A stretch of 64,000 nt of DNA from Ancistrus triradiatus (GCA_025084515.1 JAJAGP010000240.1:163501-227500); one strand, 5' to 3'. Shown: positions 34,300-44,656, counted from the stretch's first letter. Notes: generated by a model from the letters alone, not told the origin. Made by a program: numbers and translations.

Positions 34300-34600
34300 T
34301 CTCCACATAACCCATTTTAGAGCGAATATTAAACTGGGAGAAATCTGTATGACCTATTACAACCCACTGCATGAACAGGCTGAAGGGGCCTCACATAGTG
34401 AAGTAATTAAACATGGCCGTCTGTCATGGTCGGGCCACATATGACCTCCAGCGGTCTGGCCAGGTAGAGTAATTACCTCTCCTCTCTTGCCTATCCCCTT
34501 CATTCCCGTTTGATGAAAGATGACTATCTAGCATTAGCTTAAATAAATCATCTGTTTATAAGGCACAGTGTAGGATGTCACTCAGGGCCTCTAGCTTTCA
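34300..34600. other. Unique block, candidate conserved non-coding sequence
   Basis: Transposon-free stretch with gaagtaattaaacatggccg, acatatgacctccagcggtc and gagtaattacctctcctctc. Several taatta-type cores occur in 150 bp. No coding potential was recognised; flagged by texture. Confidence 0.27.
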
Positions 34601-34870
34601 AGCTTATTTTGGGCTTTAGGGCAGGGTTTCCGAACCACAGCGTTCATGAACCTTGTGCTTTGCCTTGGCTTTGCAGGGGGTTGATTTTTTTAAATAAAAA
34701 AAAATCAAACTCTGCAGGAAACTGATTTAATATGACAGATTTCTGCTAAAAGAGATGCACCAGATATGCGTAAACATTTTGTTTTTCCCATGTTTTATCC
34801 CCAATTTTCTTGGTCGGGGTTGCTCTGGTACCTATCCCTGGAGATCGTAGGGCGCAAGAATAAGGAATGC

Positions 34871-35035
34871 TGTAGAAGGGTCAACTTGGCATCCCGATGA
34901 AGTTGCCAGATGCTGCTATTGCTCAAGTGTAAGGGGAGGTCACACTAAATACTAGCCACTGCTTTTTCTGATTTCTGATTTTAATACAATGGTATATCTA
35001 ATCTAATGGTGGCCTAAGACTTTTACACAGTACTG
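34871..35035 (-). mobile_element. Tc1 deletion derivative, family B, left part missing
   Basis: Retains gggtcaacttggcatcccga, ggggaggtcacactaaatac and the right end gacttttacacagtactg before TA. Only 44 bp separate it from another family B copy. Confidence 0.7.
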
Positions 35036-35078
35036 TACATGTACCCTTTTCAGGTTCAATTTCTTCACAGACTCTGGC

Positions 35079-35516
35079 TCAAAAGTCTTAGGCCTCCATT
35101 AGATAAGATATACCACTGTTTTGGCAGCTATATATAACTACTTCTCAGTCTCTTTATTAGTTAACAACCAGAAAATTGAGGACATGTGTATGTCGTATTT
35201 AAAAAAGCATTAAAGGCTGCAGTATTTAGCGTGATCTCTCCTTACACTTGAGCAATAGCAGCATCAAGCAGCTTCATCAGGATGCCAAGTTGACCCTTCT
35301 ACAGTAAAAAGAAGCTTGAATGGTTTGTTTGGAAGAAACAACTTTTGAAAAAGGGAAACAGGGTGAAAAGGCTAAGATATGATAATGCTCACAGATATTC
35401 GAATAAAGAGTATTATGCACTGACATTTTTGGGTCCAAAATCGACTGTATGTTATACGTTCTACCATTGCTAAAACAACAAATCTAATGGCGGCTTAAGA
35501 CTTTTGCACAGTCCTG
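35079..35516 (+). mobile_element. Tc1 deletion derivative, family B, near complete
   Basis: The left end (ctcaaaagtcttaggcctcc) has lost the first few bases; the right end is cttttgcacagtcctg before TA. The plus strand carries the degraded transposase piece around 35325-35440. Orientation is opposite to the neighbouring copy. Confidence 0.72.
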
Positions 35517-36807
35517 TATGCAGTTGAACACTAAAATACAGGATTAGTTTTTCAGATATTATATATTCAGAATATCTGACATGTAAATGAATACATGTAC
35601 AATTTCAACCCCACTTCTTCTGTTCACTGGGGGTGGATCTATGGTGGGTAATAAATGTTTGTAAATATTTATGACTAAAGGTGACTGAAAGGTATATGGC
35701 ATGATTGATATTTCCATGCCAGGGGATGATCCCTCATCTAGCGTCTCCTCGCTCAGGCAATCGTGCCCATGTGTGATGCACATCGTGGCCAGAAGGCACC
35801 ACTGGGACTCGATCAAATTGCATGTTCGCCTACATGTAGAAATGTATTTCCCAAACGAATTTCTCAATAACACAGGTTATGCTTGGGCTTGGAAAGATCG
35901 TTAACTGTGCATTTCTGACTTGCTGTGAAAAGCGATCATGCTAAACAACACATCCAGTGCTTTCTTGCTTTCTTCCGTCTTGTTGTGGCACAAGCGTTAC
36001 TGAAATATGGCGGCACGTTAAAACATATTGTCTGAAATGAGCGACGATGATGGCGATACGACGTCTGATATGATGCACAACAGCGTGTGGTGAGAAAATA
36101 TGAGTAATGATGGCAGAGAAAGTAGACAGACAGGGGAGGGGGGAGTGGGGAGCCATTTTTTCCCCCCCTCGTCTCCATCTGCCTCCTTTTTGCCGACCGG
36201 TGATGTATTTGCTGCTTCACTGCTCACAGAGATTGCTATCAACTAAAGCCCGTCTGCGGAGGTAAACTCAATACATACTCTTTTTTTTTTTCCCCTCTTT
36301 CCCACCGACCGTCATAACATTTACTTTCAGGCCGTCTGCATGCGGGTGTGCTTCGCTTTTTTCTTTCTAAAGCTAAATTAACCTATCAAAATAGGGTGCA
36401 GTATCGTCGTTCCACTGAACCTGGTTTGTTTACCACATTCTCAGAAGAAAGATGGAAAAGTAAGGCCAATCGATGTTTATCTTTTATGCTAGGTATGAAC
36501 ACACATTCATGCTTCTGATGCCTTTACTACGGGTACATGGTGACCATCGCTTCCAGATTGTACACTCAGCTGCATTTAATTAAAAACACCAAAAGGGTCT
36601 CACAAAATGAGTACGCATATGCTGTATTTTTCTGTACTGCTTAAGACCATTTGTGAGTCGTACTTCTTTTGCGTAACTACTGACCATTAGGGCTGCTGTT
36701 TTTATGAATGCTATCAAAAATATGCAGACATGACCAAGAATCAGTTCAAAACTGCTGACATTACCATAGTCACAATCTTTTTATGATAATGGTAATGCAA
36801 ATATAAA
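35517..36807. other. Mostly unassigned sequence
   Basis: At 35695-35820 a reverse SINE-like stretch (aatcgtgcccatgtgtgatg, aaggcaccactgggactcga) resembles 22950-23010. Positions 36000-36260 are CpG-rich and unique, with G and C runs; the minus-strand open frames there match no family known to me. Nothing else is recognised. Confidence 0.3.
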
Positions 36808-37470
36808 TGGTACTTTCACGATACATGGCCCCGTTCATTCTTCCCTTAACACGGATCAGTCGTCCTGTCCCCTTTGCAAAAAAACAGCCCCAAAGCATGA
36901 GGTTTTCCACCCCCATGCTTCACAGTAGGTATGGTGCAACTCAGCATTCTTCTTCCTCCAAACACGACGAGTTGAGTTTTTTACCAAGAAGTTCTATTTT
37001 TGGTTTCATCTGACCACATGATATTCTCCCAATCCTCTTCTGGATCATCCATATGCTCTCTGGCAAACTCAGACGGGCCTGGACATGTACTGGCTAAAGC
37101 AGGGGGACAACGCCTGGCACTGCAGGATCTGAGTCCCGTCCTCGGCGTAGTGTTGTGTTACTGATGGTAGCCTTTGTTACTTGGTCCCAGCTCTCTGCAG
37201 GTCATTCATCAGGTCCCTCCGTGTAGTTCTGGGATTTCTGCTCACCGTTCTCATGATCATTTTGACCCCACGGGATGAGATCTTGCGTGGAACCCCAGAT
37301 CAAGGGAGATTATCAATGATCTGGTATGTCTTCCAGTTTCTTACAATTGCTCCCACAGTTGATTTATTCACACCAACCTGCTTGCCTATTGTAGATTCAC
37401 TCTTCCCAGCCTGCTGCAGGTCTACAGTTTTCTTCCTGGTGTCTTTTGACAGCTCTTAGGTCTTGGCCAT
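36808..37470 (-). pseudogene. Tc1 family C transposase fragment
   Basis: The initiator codon is retained at 37470 (MAKT), followed by a stop within the first ten codons. Downstream are pieces of the HTH region, the RTTRRDLMNDL-like second HTH and a WSDE-like catalytic segment in shifting frames. The C-terminal third is absent. Confidence 0.8.
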
Positions 37471-37585
37471 GGTTGAGTTTGGAGTCTGACTGATTGAGGC
37501 TGTGGACAGGTGTCTTTCATACAGATAACGAAGTCAAACAGGTGTCATTAATACAGGTAATGAGTGGAGGACAGAAGAGCTTATG
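36808..37585 (-). mobile_element. Tc1 family C fragment
   Basis: Covers the leader and the N-terminal half of family C transposase in reverse orientation. The element ends at the low-coordinate side in mid-transposase (cacgatacatggccccgttc) and at the high-coordinate side before the terminal repeat (gagtggaggacagaagagct). Both terminal repeats are missing. Confidence 0.85.
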
Positions 37586-38555
37586 TTTTTAACTGGGATT
37601 AAAAACAAAGACGCTGCTACCATGCAATCGTTCTACAGCAGATACCTGTAGTTAATTCCTTAAGAAATAAAAGCTAAAAGCAGGCCAAATTCTTAAAATC
37701 CTCTACACATTAGCAGGAAATGCGTTTTTGCCAGGAGTCAACCTGTTCCCTTCCCTGCCAATGGCGCTTAGCTGAGATGCAGATGCTTAGGCGTGTAGCC
37801 AAACGCTAACGGTGTCAGTGTACGAGACTGGTGGCATGTTATTGGAGTAATAGCAATAGCCCCTGGTACAATGTCACAAATCACATATGACAAAAAACAC
37901 AAGCTAGAATGACCAGCTAAACCCACGGGAAGAGTTCGGCTCTTAAAGACGTGCCTGACGCATAATGAGTTAGAGTTACAGTAGCATGACTGGGTCACTA
38001 TTCCAGGATCAGTCTGATCTTCAGATTTAAGTGACTGCACAGAAACCTGATCCCAATCCACACGAGCCCAATTTCAGGGCTGCACGAAACCTCCGAAGTC
38101 GTGTAGCCAGGTTTAATGCAGCATGCCGCCCAGGGCGCAACTGTGGGCTACGTTTTAATGGGCACGTTGCCCTGCTGTGGAAGTAAAGCACAGCTCCATG
38201 TTTCATGCCAGATCTCAGCTGTAAGTCGAAAGGACACGCTGATCTGACCCAAGACTTTAAAACTTTCACTCAGTACAAGATCCTGAGTGTGTTATATGTG
38301 CTATTTTAAGTCCTGTCACTTACAGGTAGAACTAGAATTTATTACATCAGTAATAACAACTATTGCTACAGAATAATGTCTACGAGAAAGCTGCAGGACA
38401 AAACGACAGTTGTTTTGCGATTGACTTGCTAAAAATATGAAAGAATAATAATTAAAAAAGTAATATGATTTAATGAAAATTTCAAATATGAATAGTAACA
38501 AAAATAATCAGCATTTCTGAACATCTCTCTTTAGTTTGCAGGGTTTTTTCGGGGT
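37586..38555. other. Unassigned, with a GC-richer unique block
   Basis: A short string at 37586-37628 (taactgggattaaaaacaaa, gacgctgctaccatg) resembles the interior of the hAT element at 41148-41671. Positions 38040-38270 are CpG-containing and unique-looking, but not coding in any recognisable way. Confidence 0.3.
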
Positions 38556-38563
38556 TTTATTAG

Positions 38564-39080
38564 TAGGGGTGTAACGATACACTCTGCCCACGCCTTGATT
38601 CAATTCCCAACATGATTTTCGTACTTTTTTTTTGCAAACCAATGCACATGTTCTTGAATACGTTTTTAAACAACAACTAAAAACTTTAGTCTCCTGCAAT
38701 GAAAATAAAAAATGACTAGAATCAAAGGTTTGAAATTGTAAATATAATGTTCTACTGTAGCATCACCATATATTAAGTGCAAATATTGCTTTTTTAATTT
38801 CTGAATAACTACGTAAATAAAATTTCTTCAATTGAAAATCAAAGCAGGCAAACAAGCTCACTGAACCTTTAAACATCCTCAATCTCAAATCCATCTTGAC
38901 CTTAATGAGATTTCAGTTGCAGAACGGAAGATATGAGTGTGGGAACATGATGTATGATTGCGCCCTCTGGTGTCCAAAAAAGCAATAGCATCAGATGTTG
39001 TACTAAACAGAACGCATTACAGATGTCTCCGCGATGCACATTGTGACCTTTTCCCATCGCAATGCATCGTTACGCCTCTA
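38564..39080 (+). mobile_element. hAT family H element with 8-bp target duplication
   Basis: The 517-bp element begins taggggtgtaacgat and ends with its partner atcgttacgcctcta. It is flanked by tttattag (38556-38563) and tttattac (39081-39088), an 8-bp duplication with one mismatch, as expected for hAT transposition. It has no transposase frame. Decayed relatives are at 2805 and 18986. Confidence 0.8.
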
Positions 39081-39088
39081 TTTATTAC

Positions 39089-39729
39089 TAATTAGTATGA
39101 TTTAACATTTTAGACCATTCTCTTGTTTATCTTTTTACCTTATGGTGTTCAAATCATCCATCAAAAAATCTCAAAACCAGAGCAGTTCTCTGGTTCACAT
39201 TTCAGCCTTTCCCTATAAATTAGCGGTACATTCCTGAGTAAGAAAGCATGTTTGAAAGGGACTACTGCTGCTTCCATGAGCTCCTCCACCCCCTGCAGTG
39301 GTCTGTATGCCCCCCATCCTGCTTTTGTTAGAGGAAAGAAGCCGTGGCCCCGGGATCGCTCACAGCTCATGAACTCCCAGGTTTCCCGGCTGAGAACAGA
39401 GCTGGAGGCCATGTTTCTCTGCACGTCTCCTTAATGAGACCCCATCTGCACCTTACGCTGCCTGTGCAAAACCATCAGAGACACAACCCCAGATAACACC
39501 GAGAGGAGAGGATGCTGGGAACCCAACTGAACAAAAGGAGTCAAGTGTGCTTCGCAGCTTGATGCTGAAGAAATTTGTCAGGATATTATAACCGTTATAA
39601 CATCTAAATACACAATGATTGCCATGTTTAGTCAGGTACCTGTGGTCTATTAGATACTATTAGAAACTCAGTGTTTCCGTGGTGTTACACAGTGTGCAGT
39701 TCACATTCTGTACAGATCTGATCAAAAAC
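39089..39729. other. Unassigned, GC-richer in the middle
   Basis: Positions 39240-39470 look unique, with a serine-rich plus-strand open frame and an arginine/glutamate-rich one on the other strand; neither has splice sites or family resemblance. Confidence 0.25.
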
Positions 39730-40620
39730 AGCCCTGTAGAAGTAAAATGACAACTAAAACTGAAAGAAAATGGTATAAAACTTAACACATTGCTGAAAAC
39801 ACTAACAACAATAAGGCGCTAAAATATTACTGGACTATTACTGCATAAAACATTTAACAAACTGAACTGAAACTACAAATACATAACACCAAACATAATG
39901 AATCAATGAAAAAAAACTCTACACTAAAAGCTAAATAAAATTGAAAATTCAACTGAACAAATTCAACTAAAGCCTGAATATATCTACATTATAATATCAC
40001 TGATTAAAGCAATTTTTTACTAAAATACATACCATCAAGCTTAATCACTGAAAAAACCCCACAAAATGGCACTATGAACTAAATAAAACTGAAAATTCAA
40101 CTGATTAAATGCTGTCTACAAATAAACTAAATAGCTTCCTGGTTTTTATCATCTAACTGCATATACTGAAAGTGAAACTGAAACTAAAATGTCCAAAACA
40201 AATTAAGTATAACATCATATAAGAGAATCACATAACCTAAAAAGCTAAAAGCTAACTAAAAGCAAAATAAAATGAACTAAAGTGAAGTTCAACGAAAGAC
40301 TGAACAGGTCTAAACTATAATACCACTGAGCAAAGCAAAATGTTTACTTATATGTAGGAACTAGGGAGAAAAATGACCTAGTTGTTAATGTATAACTAAT
40401 AAATACCGTCACTAAAAGCTAACTAGAGATAAACTAAGAATACTAAAAAAGATAAGTCCAAAATATGGAGTTGTATGGTCAAGCATTATATATATCAAAA
40501 ACAATAAAGCTAACTAAAACTAAACAGCCATGTGACTTTCAAAACTAAAATTGAAACTAAAATGCACTAACGCAACACAACATAAACTTTAATCTTACTT
40601 CCTCATCTGATCACAGCTAA
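39730..40620 (+). repeat. Degraded A-rich tandem array (ctaaaactgaaa-like)
   Basis: About 890 bp built mostly from A and C on this strand, with recurring words such as ctaaaactgaaa, agctaactaaaa and gaaactaaaa. Longer units recur: gaaaattcaactgaacaaat near 39942 and gaaaattcaactgatt near 40091; gcctgaatatatctacatta near 39973 and gactgaacaggtctaaacta near 40299, each followed by a tatcactgattaaagcaa or taccactgagcaaagcaa string. It looks like an old minisatellite or higher-order repeat that has diverged. It ends about 240 bp from the AFF micro-exon. Confidence 0.6.
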
Positions 40621-40859
40621 AACCGACCAACAGTTAAAGCACCACCCCAAGCTTTTGGGAATTAATTTCTGGACGCTCTCTAAAACATATCTTACAAACC
40701 ATAAAGCAAACATCATGTTGCCACTAAACAGACACTTTAGCTAACTCAGAAAAACCCAGGCCTTCAAAAACACCATCTCAGCTCCAGATCTGATCAGCTC
40801 CAGATCCTCCCAACACTCCATGAGCATGGTGCAACCACTCAGACTAAACAATCACTTAC

Positions 40860-40897
40860 TTTGGAGGTGCAGTCCTGGTTTTGGGTTTCTCCGCAGC
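40860..40897 (-). CDS. aff: AFF-family micro-exon (AAEKPKTRTAPPK)
   Basis: This is a 38-nt minus-strand micro-exon. The acceptor is a long pyrimidine tract ending in ttattcacag and the donor is aaa followed by gtaagtg, close to consensus. Read in the phase left by the exon at 44605-44656, it gives AAEKPKTRTAPP plus two bases of a lysine-type codon, with no stop. The joined reading ...DSEQ-AAEKPKTRTAPP parallels the position in AFF proteins where the acidic motif is followed by an EKP and proline-rich stretch. Such small exons are missed by ORF searches. Assignment rests on splice-site quality, frame continuity and family resemblance, since 13 residues alone would be weak. Confidence 0.72.
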
Positions 40898-41147
40898 CTG
40901 TGAATAAGAAAGAGAAAATGTTAGATAAAGCACACCAGGGCACAGAGTAACATCCATAAAAATGTAATTATCACAAGGTCTAAAGGCTCGTATTGTACAC
41001 ACACCAAATCAATGCTGGTTTGAGGTCAATAAAAGGAATTTTCATGATTCAGGATTGTATTTCCAGGACATTTCTATGTAGCAATGTAACGTTACTGTGT
41101 TTTGCCAGTCGGTAATTAAATTAGAGGTTAGTATGAAGCATCTGGAA

Positions 41148-41671
41148 CAGTGATAGACTGATTAACGCCATTTTGGAATAATCAGAATCGGCCGATATCT
41201 GCGCTTTGAGGACGATATTCAAAGATAGTGGGGAAAATGCAGAGAAACGTTGGGACTACTGAGTGACTAAAAACAAAGAGATGCTGAGATTCAGTGAGGA
41301 TGGGGCCATTTATGAGAAGATGAAAACTTTTAACTGGAACTGGGATTACAAACAAAAAGATGCTGATACCATGGGCACTGTTTTTTTACAAGCAGTTACA
41401 CATTTTCATTTGTTGCCCAGAAAGAATGTGATACTGTTATCTGGTAATAAATGTTGTAGTTAAGAGCAATAAAACTTTAATTTTTTTTATTATTTATAAA
41501 AATGGCAGTGCAAACAGAGACTTTATAGCTTAAATAAATGTTCATTAAGTTCAGCAATTTGGTGTCTCATTTATTGTTATTAGATTTATCAGTTTCGAAA
41601 AAATGTGATATTGGCATTATATATCAGCTATCGGTATCGGATATTAAAAAACCCATATCGGTCGACCACTA
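41148..41671 (+). mobile_element. hAT non-autonomous element with perfect 8-bp duplication
   Basis: The 524-bp element starts cagtgatagactgat and ends with atcggtcgaccacta as its imperfect inverted partner. The 8-bp flank atctggaa is identical at 41140-41147 and 41672-41679. Subterminal strings (ggccgatatctg, tatcagctatcggtatcgg) are typical of a widespread vertebrate hAT family. It sits inside the AFF intron. No transposase is encoded. Confidence 0.85.
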
Positions 41672-42314
41672 ATCTGGAATGTTCATTTCTCTTCTTTTTT
41701 TCTTGAATTCTAATAGGTATATGCATTGTATGGACTTCGTGTGGCTTTTTTTCCTCAAAATCTTTGTTCGTATGTATATTGTACTACATCTAAGGTTCAG
41801 ATATCTAGTACAATACTGTCAGTTTTCATATTTTAAACTCTTTTTAAATGCTGTCCTTTACCACACATTCAGTAGTCATTATTTAGTCTGTTTAAATATG
41901 AGAATACCCCACAAAAATAAAAAACTGAACAAAAAAAAAATCGGTAGTGACAATTTTTACTTAGTGTCAATGTGTCAGTTAAATGGATGCAAACGTAAGA
42001 GCCAGCAGCCACAAATGTCATGTCACACTACCTACAGTTTTATTCTTTCTTTTTTGTTTTTAACTATGCCATCTTTCTTGATGTTGGAACGTCTTGACGA
42101 TATTCCACACCCCGAAGGACAAACTGCTTCTTTCCTCTTGGTTGCTCAGTATTGCATTAAATACATATTCACCACTTTTGCTCATCACTTTCTGTTAATG
42201 ATATAATGATAATCTAATGGAAAGCTTTCCGAGAAGACTGGAGGCTGAACAGTAGTCTCCATTCTCAACTAGCGCTTATCAGTGTGATTTGGGTGTTCAA
42301 ACACTTTTGGTCGT

Positions 42315-42499
42315 ATTTACATTTACATTTACAGCATTTAGCAGACACCCTTATCCAGAGCGACTTACAATGGGTACAGTCTTACAATCCAAGCAATTGT
42401 GGGTTAAGGGTCTGTCTCAAAGACCCAACAGTGGCAGCTTGGCAGAGGTGGGATTTGAACCCTGAACCTTCTGGTCCAGAGTCCAGCTACCACAGTCCC
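42315..42499 (-). repeat. tRNA-derived SINE, family A
   Basis: Reverse copy running from atttacatttacatttacagc to ctaccacagtccc, with part of the head (the ttaaccgctagg stretch) deleted. It lies in the AFF intron. Confidence 0.88.
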
Positions 42500-42584
42500 A
42501 CAGTCCTCATATAACGCAAACTGAAGTTGATCCATAAATATATGGTCACATATCTAACATTCATGTACGTCTAAAATGAAGTCT

Positions 42585-42680
42585 CATTTTCAATACTGGT
42601 GCATTGTCCTGCGACAGACTGGGGCCGGCCAGAGACAGTTCCTGCATCGCCGGGACTCAAACCCGTGTCACTCTCTAACA
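42585..42680 (-). repeat. Possible tRNA-SINE fragment, reverse
   Basis: tgcattgtcctgcgacagac, ggacagttcc-like spacing and cgggactcaaacccgtgtc resemble the complement of a B box with its downstream body. Weak. Confidence 0.35.
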
Positions 42681-42859
42681 GGAACCTTTTGGAAGCTTGG
42701 TTAAAATATCCACTTGTGTTTTTGCGTGTCAGTCTGTTGCATAAGTAACAGTGCACACACTATCTGTGTGGTGCTGCAATATTTCCTCATCTGGTACACT
42801 CGTGTGGCTGTGACAACAATAATAATTACTTTCGGTAAAATCTGATGTGCAGAGACAGA

Positions 42860-43160
42860 TCTACGGAGGTAAATTCCGGCCGGATTGAGATATCCGAGCC
42901 CGCGCATGAATATGGGCCGCCTAAGGGCTGCCTAAGCGGGCACCGACTGGCATGGCGGGCTTATTGCTGTGGCCATTGATCTGTGTACAGTCCATTTATC
43001 ATTCAGCGAGAGCAGCCAGTGATCTTCACAGTGTATTAGATGAAAGAGCGCAGATCGTTTGTCACACAGGCTCTTATTGCTGTTTCCTGCTCTGCGGGGA
43101 ATTTGGGTTCCTTCCAAGCCGTACACGTCCCGCCGTTGCTAGGCAACCTGGCTGGGGGGC
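42860..43160. other. CpG-rich unique block in the AFF intron
   Basis: A transposon-free stretch with higher GC and CpG content, running up to dinucleotide tracts. It contains ggccattgatctgtgtacag, catttatcattcagcg and the palindrome described separately. No open frame resembles a protein. Candidate conserved regulatory DNA by texture only. Confidence 0.35.
43135..43147. promoter_or_regulatory. RFX-type X-box palindrome
   Basis: The 13-mer gttgctaggcaac is a near-perfect inverted repeat of the X-box half-site (gttgc and gcaac) bound by RFX-family winged-helix factors. It sits in a CpG-rich unique block in an AFF intron. Whether it is bound is unknown. Confidence 0.45.
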
Positions 43161-43175
43161 AGTAAGGATAGCACG

Positions 43176-43338
43176 GCATGTGTGGGCACACGCGCACGCG
43201 CGCGCACACGGTCACACACACACACACGCACGTGGACACCCACAGGCAGGCACACAAACACGAGCTCACACATAAACAGGACCGCCTCACACCTCATAAA
43301 CATGCTGCTGCTGCTGACTGGTGTGTGCGTGCGCGCGC

Positions 43339-43393
<55 letters not shown>

Positions 43394-43397
43394 CTTA
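43176..43397. repeat. Alternating CA / CG / GT tracts
   Basis: A (CA)- and (CG)-rich tract (43176-43275) is followed after about 45 bases by a GT/CG tract (43320-43397) that starts gtgcgcgcgcgcgtgtg and ends tgtgtgcgcgcgc. The alternating purine-pyrimidine pattern favours left-handed DNA, and the two tracts are complementary. Several long open frames here are repeat artefacts. Confidence 0.9.
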
Positions 43398-43662
43398 GTT
43401 CTGGCTATTTCAGCTCGACAGAGAGTGTGCTACAACTCTGATTACATTACAGTTCCAAAAAAATACAGGATGATAAAAAGTATCAGCGCAGTAAACAACA
43501 GCAGGGTACAATTCCAATAACAGGCAGTTTATCAGGTTTACCTAGCATTGTGTACACAAAAGTGTCTCGGTACTACAGAGTACCGGCAAGTCTTCAAAAA
43601 ATCAGTGTTAATTTCCAATACTTTACAGAAAAATACAGGTAGGCGCCTTTTAACCAGCATAT

Positions 43663-43862
43663 TAGGCGTGGGTATTGGAAAGGGCGTCACGATACGATTC
43701 TATCACGATACATTGCGATCCGCTGCACTGAAAATGTAAAAGCACATCACTGATAATTAGCACTGACAATTCAGCGGACAAAACACTGTAAATCGATGTA
43801 GTACATCACGAAAAATAAATGTTGCAATATATTGCTCTATGGATTTTTTTAGCACAGCCCTA
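43663..43862 (+). mobile_element. Short hAT-like element
   Basis: A 200-bp element beginning taggcgtgggtattg and ending cacagcccta, with flanks cagcatat and caccatat (8 bp, one mismatch). Interior words such as cacgatacgattctatcacg are seen in fish hAT families. The terminal match is short, so confidence is moderate. Confidence 0.5.
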
Positions 43863-44604
43863 CACCATATATAGTCTTGAAAATTAATATACATTATAAT
43901 AGGAAGTAAAAATCTGCCTTTTTATTTTAAAAACTATGGATGTAAACAGCCGGTTACCTCAATAACCAATTAAAGCTGCGAATTCACGGGCCGAGGTGGG
44001 AGCATAAGTGCGTCGGTGCGTTTGTGTGTATAGCTTTCCGTTGCATATTTGTAACAAGCTGTAAATGGCATTTGTAAGTGTATATGGCTGTCCTATTGTA
44101 AGTAGTACTCCTTTATTTGCTTCCTCACAATACCTGCATATTCTCTAAGTTCTAACTATATAAACTCCCCCAAGAACTATATATATGGTAATCAGTCCGA
44201 TTATATTAGGACTGATTTGCTTTATGGAGCATTTATCTGTACTGTAGTACTTTTATGTAGACGTGCATCTGGATCAAAGTTTCTGGACACGGTGACTGTA
44301 TGGAACGCGACACTGCTGATTTGCGTGACATGGTGCACACACACGCATAGATAAAACGACGCCCAATCAGAGGCGTAAATGGTAACAATAAGAAACGTCA
44401 GTTACCGAGCTCGCTGTAAAGGTCAATGCTAATCACAGAGGCTTTATACAAATCAACAAGCGTCGTCTATTCCCGGAGCTGCATCTCGCTCTCACATGTC
44501 TGGATGTAATCATTTAGCATTGTACACCACACAAATCCCATTAGAATGAACAGGATTATCTTTGTGGTGATGACTCAGTATTTGGAGACCTTCAGTACGC
44601 TCAC
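43863..44604. other. No recognisable feature
   Basis: Intronic sequence directly downstream of the AFF exon donor. No repeat was recognised. Confidence 0.3.
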
Positions 44605-44656
44605 CTGTTCACTGTCTTCTTCATCACTGCTGATCTTCAGGTCATCCTCAAGCATC
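44605..44656 (-). CDS. aff: AFF-family exon (MLEDDLK motif)
   Basis: This is a 52-nt internal exon read on the minus strand. The acceptor at its high-coordinate side is a pyrimidine-rich tract ending in tttccag, preceded by a branch-point-like tactgat. The donor is cag followed by gtgagc. After one nucleotide that completes an upstream codon, the exon encodes MLEDDLKISSDEEDSEQ without a stop. This acidic serine/aspartate segment is characteristic of AF4/FMR2 (AFF1-4) proteins, nuclear scaffolds of the super elongation complex that promote transcription elongation by RNA polymerase II. It lies just before the serine-rich region of that family. The exon ends in phase 0, which matches the exon 3.7 kb downstream. 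The paralogue is unresolved; AFF2 or AFF3 would suit the intron size. Confidence 0.8.

Larger units (their letters stand above)
40898..44604 (-). other. Intron between the two AFF exons
   Basis: This 3.7-kb segment separates the two minus-strand AFF exons. It begins with gtgagc and ends with cacag on the minus strand. It contains a complete hAT non-autonomous element, a SINE, a unique CpG-rich block with an RFX-type palindrome, long alternating CA/GT/CG tracts and a small hAT-like element. The sequence left over, such as 41672-42314, is AT-rich and shows nothing recognisable. Confidence 0.65.

Noticed and set aside
41679..42206. 175-codon plus-strand open frame, the longest in the window
   Set aside because: It is Phe/Leu/Ile-rich as expected from AT-rich DNA, begins at a hAT element boundary, is antisense to the AFF gene, and shows no domain.
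43036..43520. Open frames of 84-112 codons across 43.0-43.5 kb
   Set aside because: Cys/Val and Thr/His repeats come from CA/GT/CG tracts; no protein family is visible.
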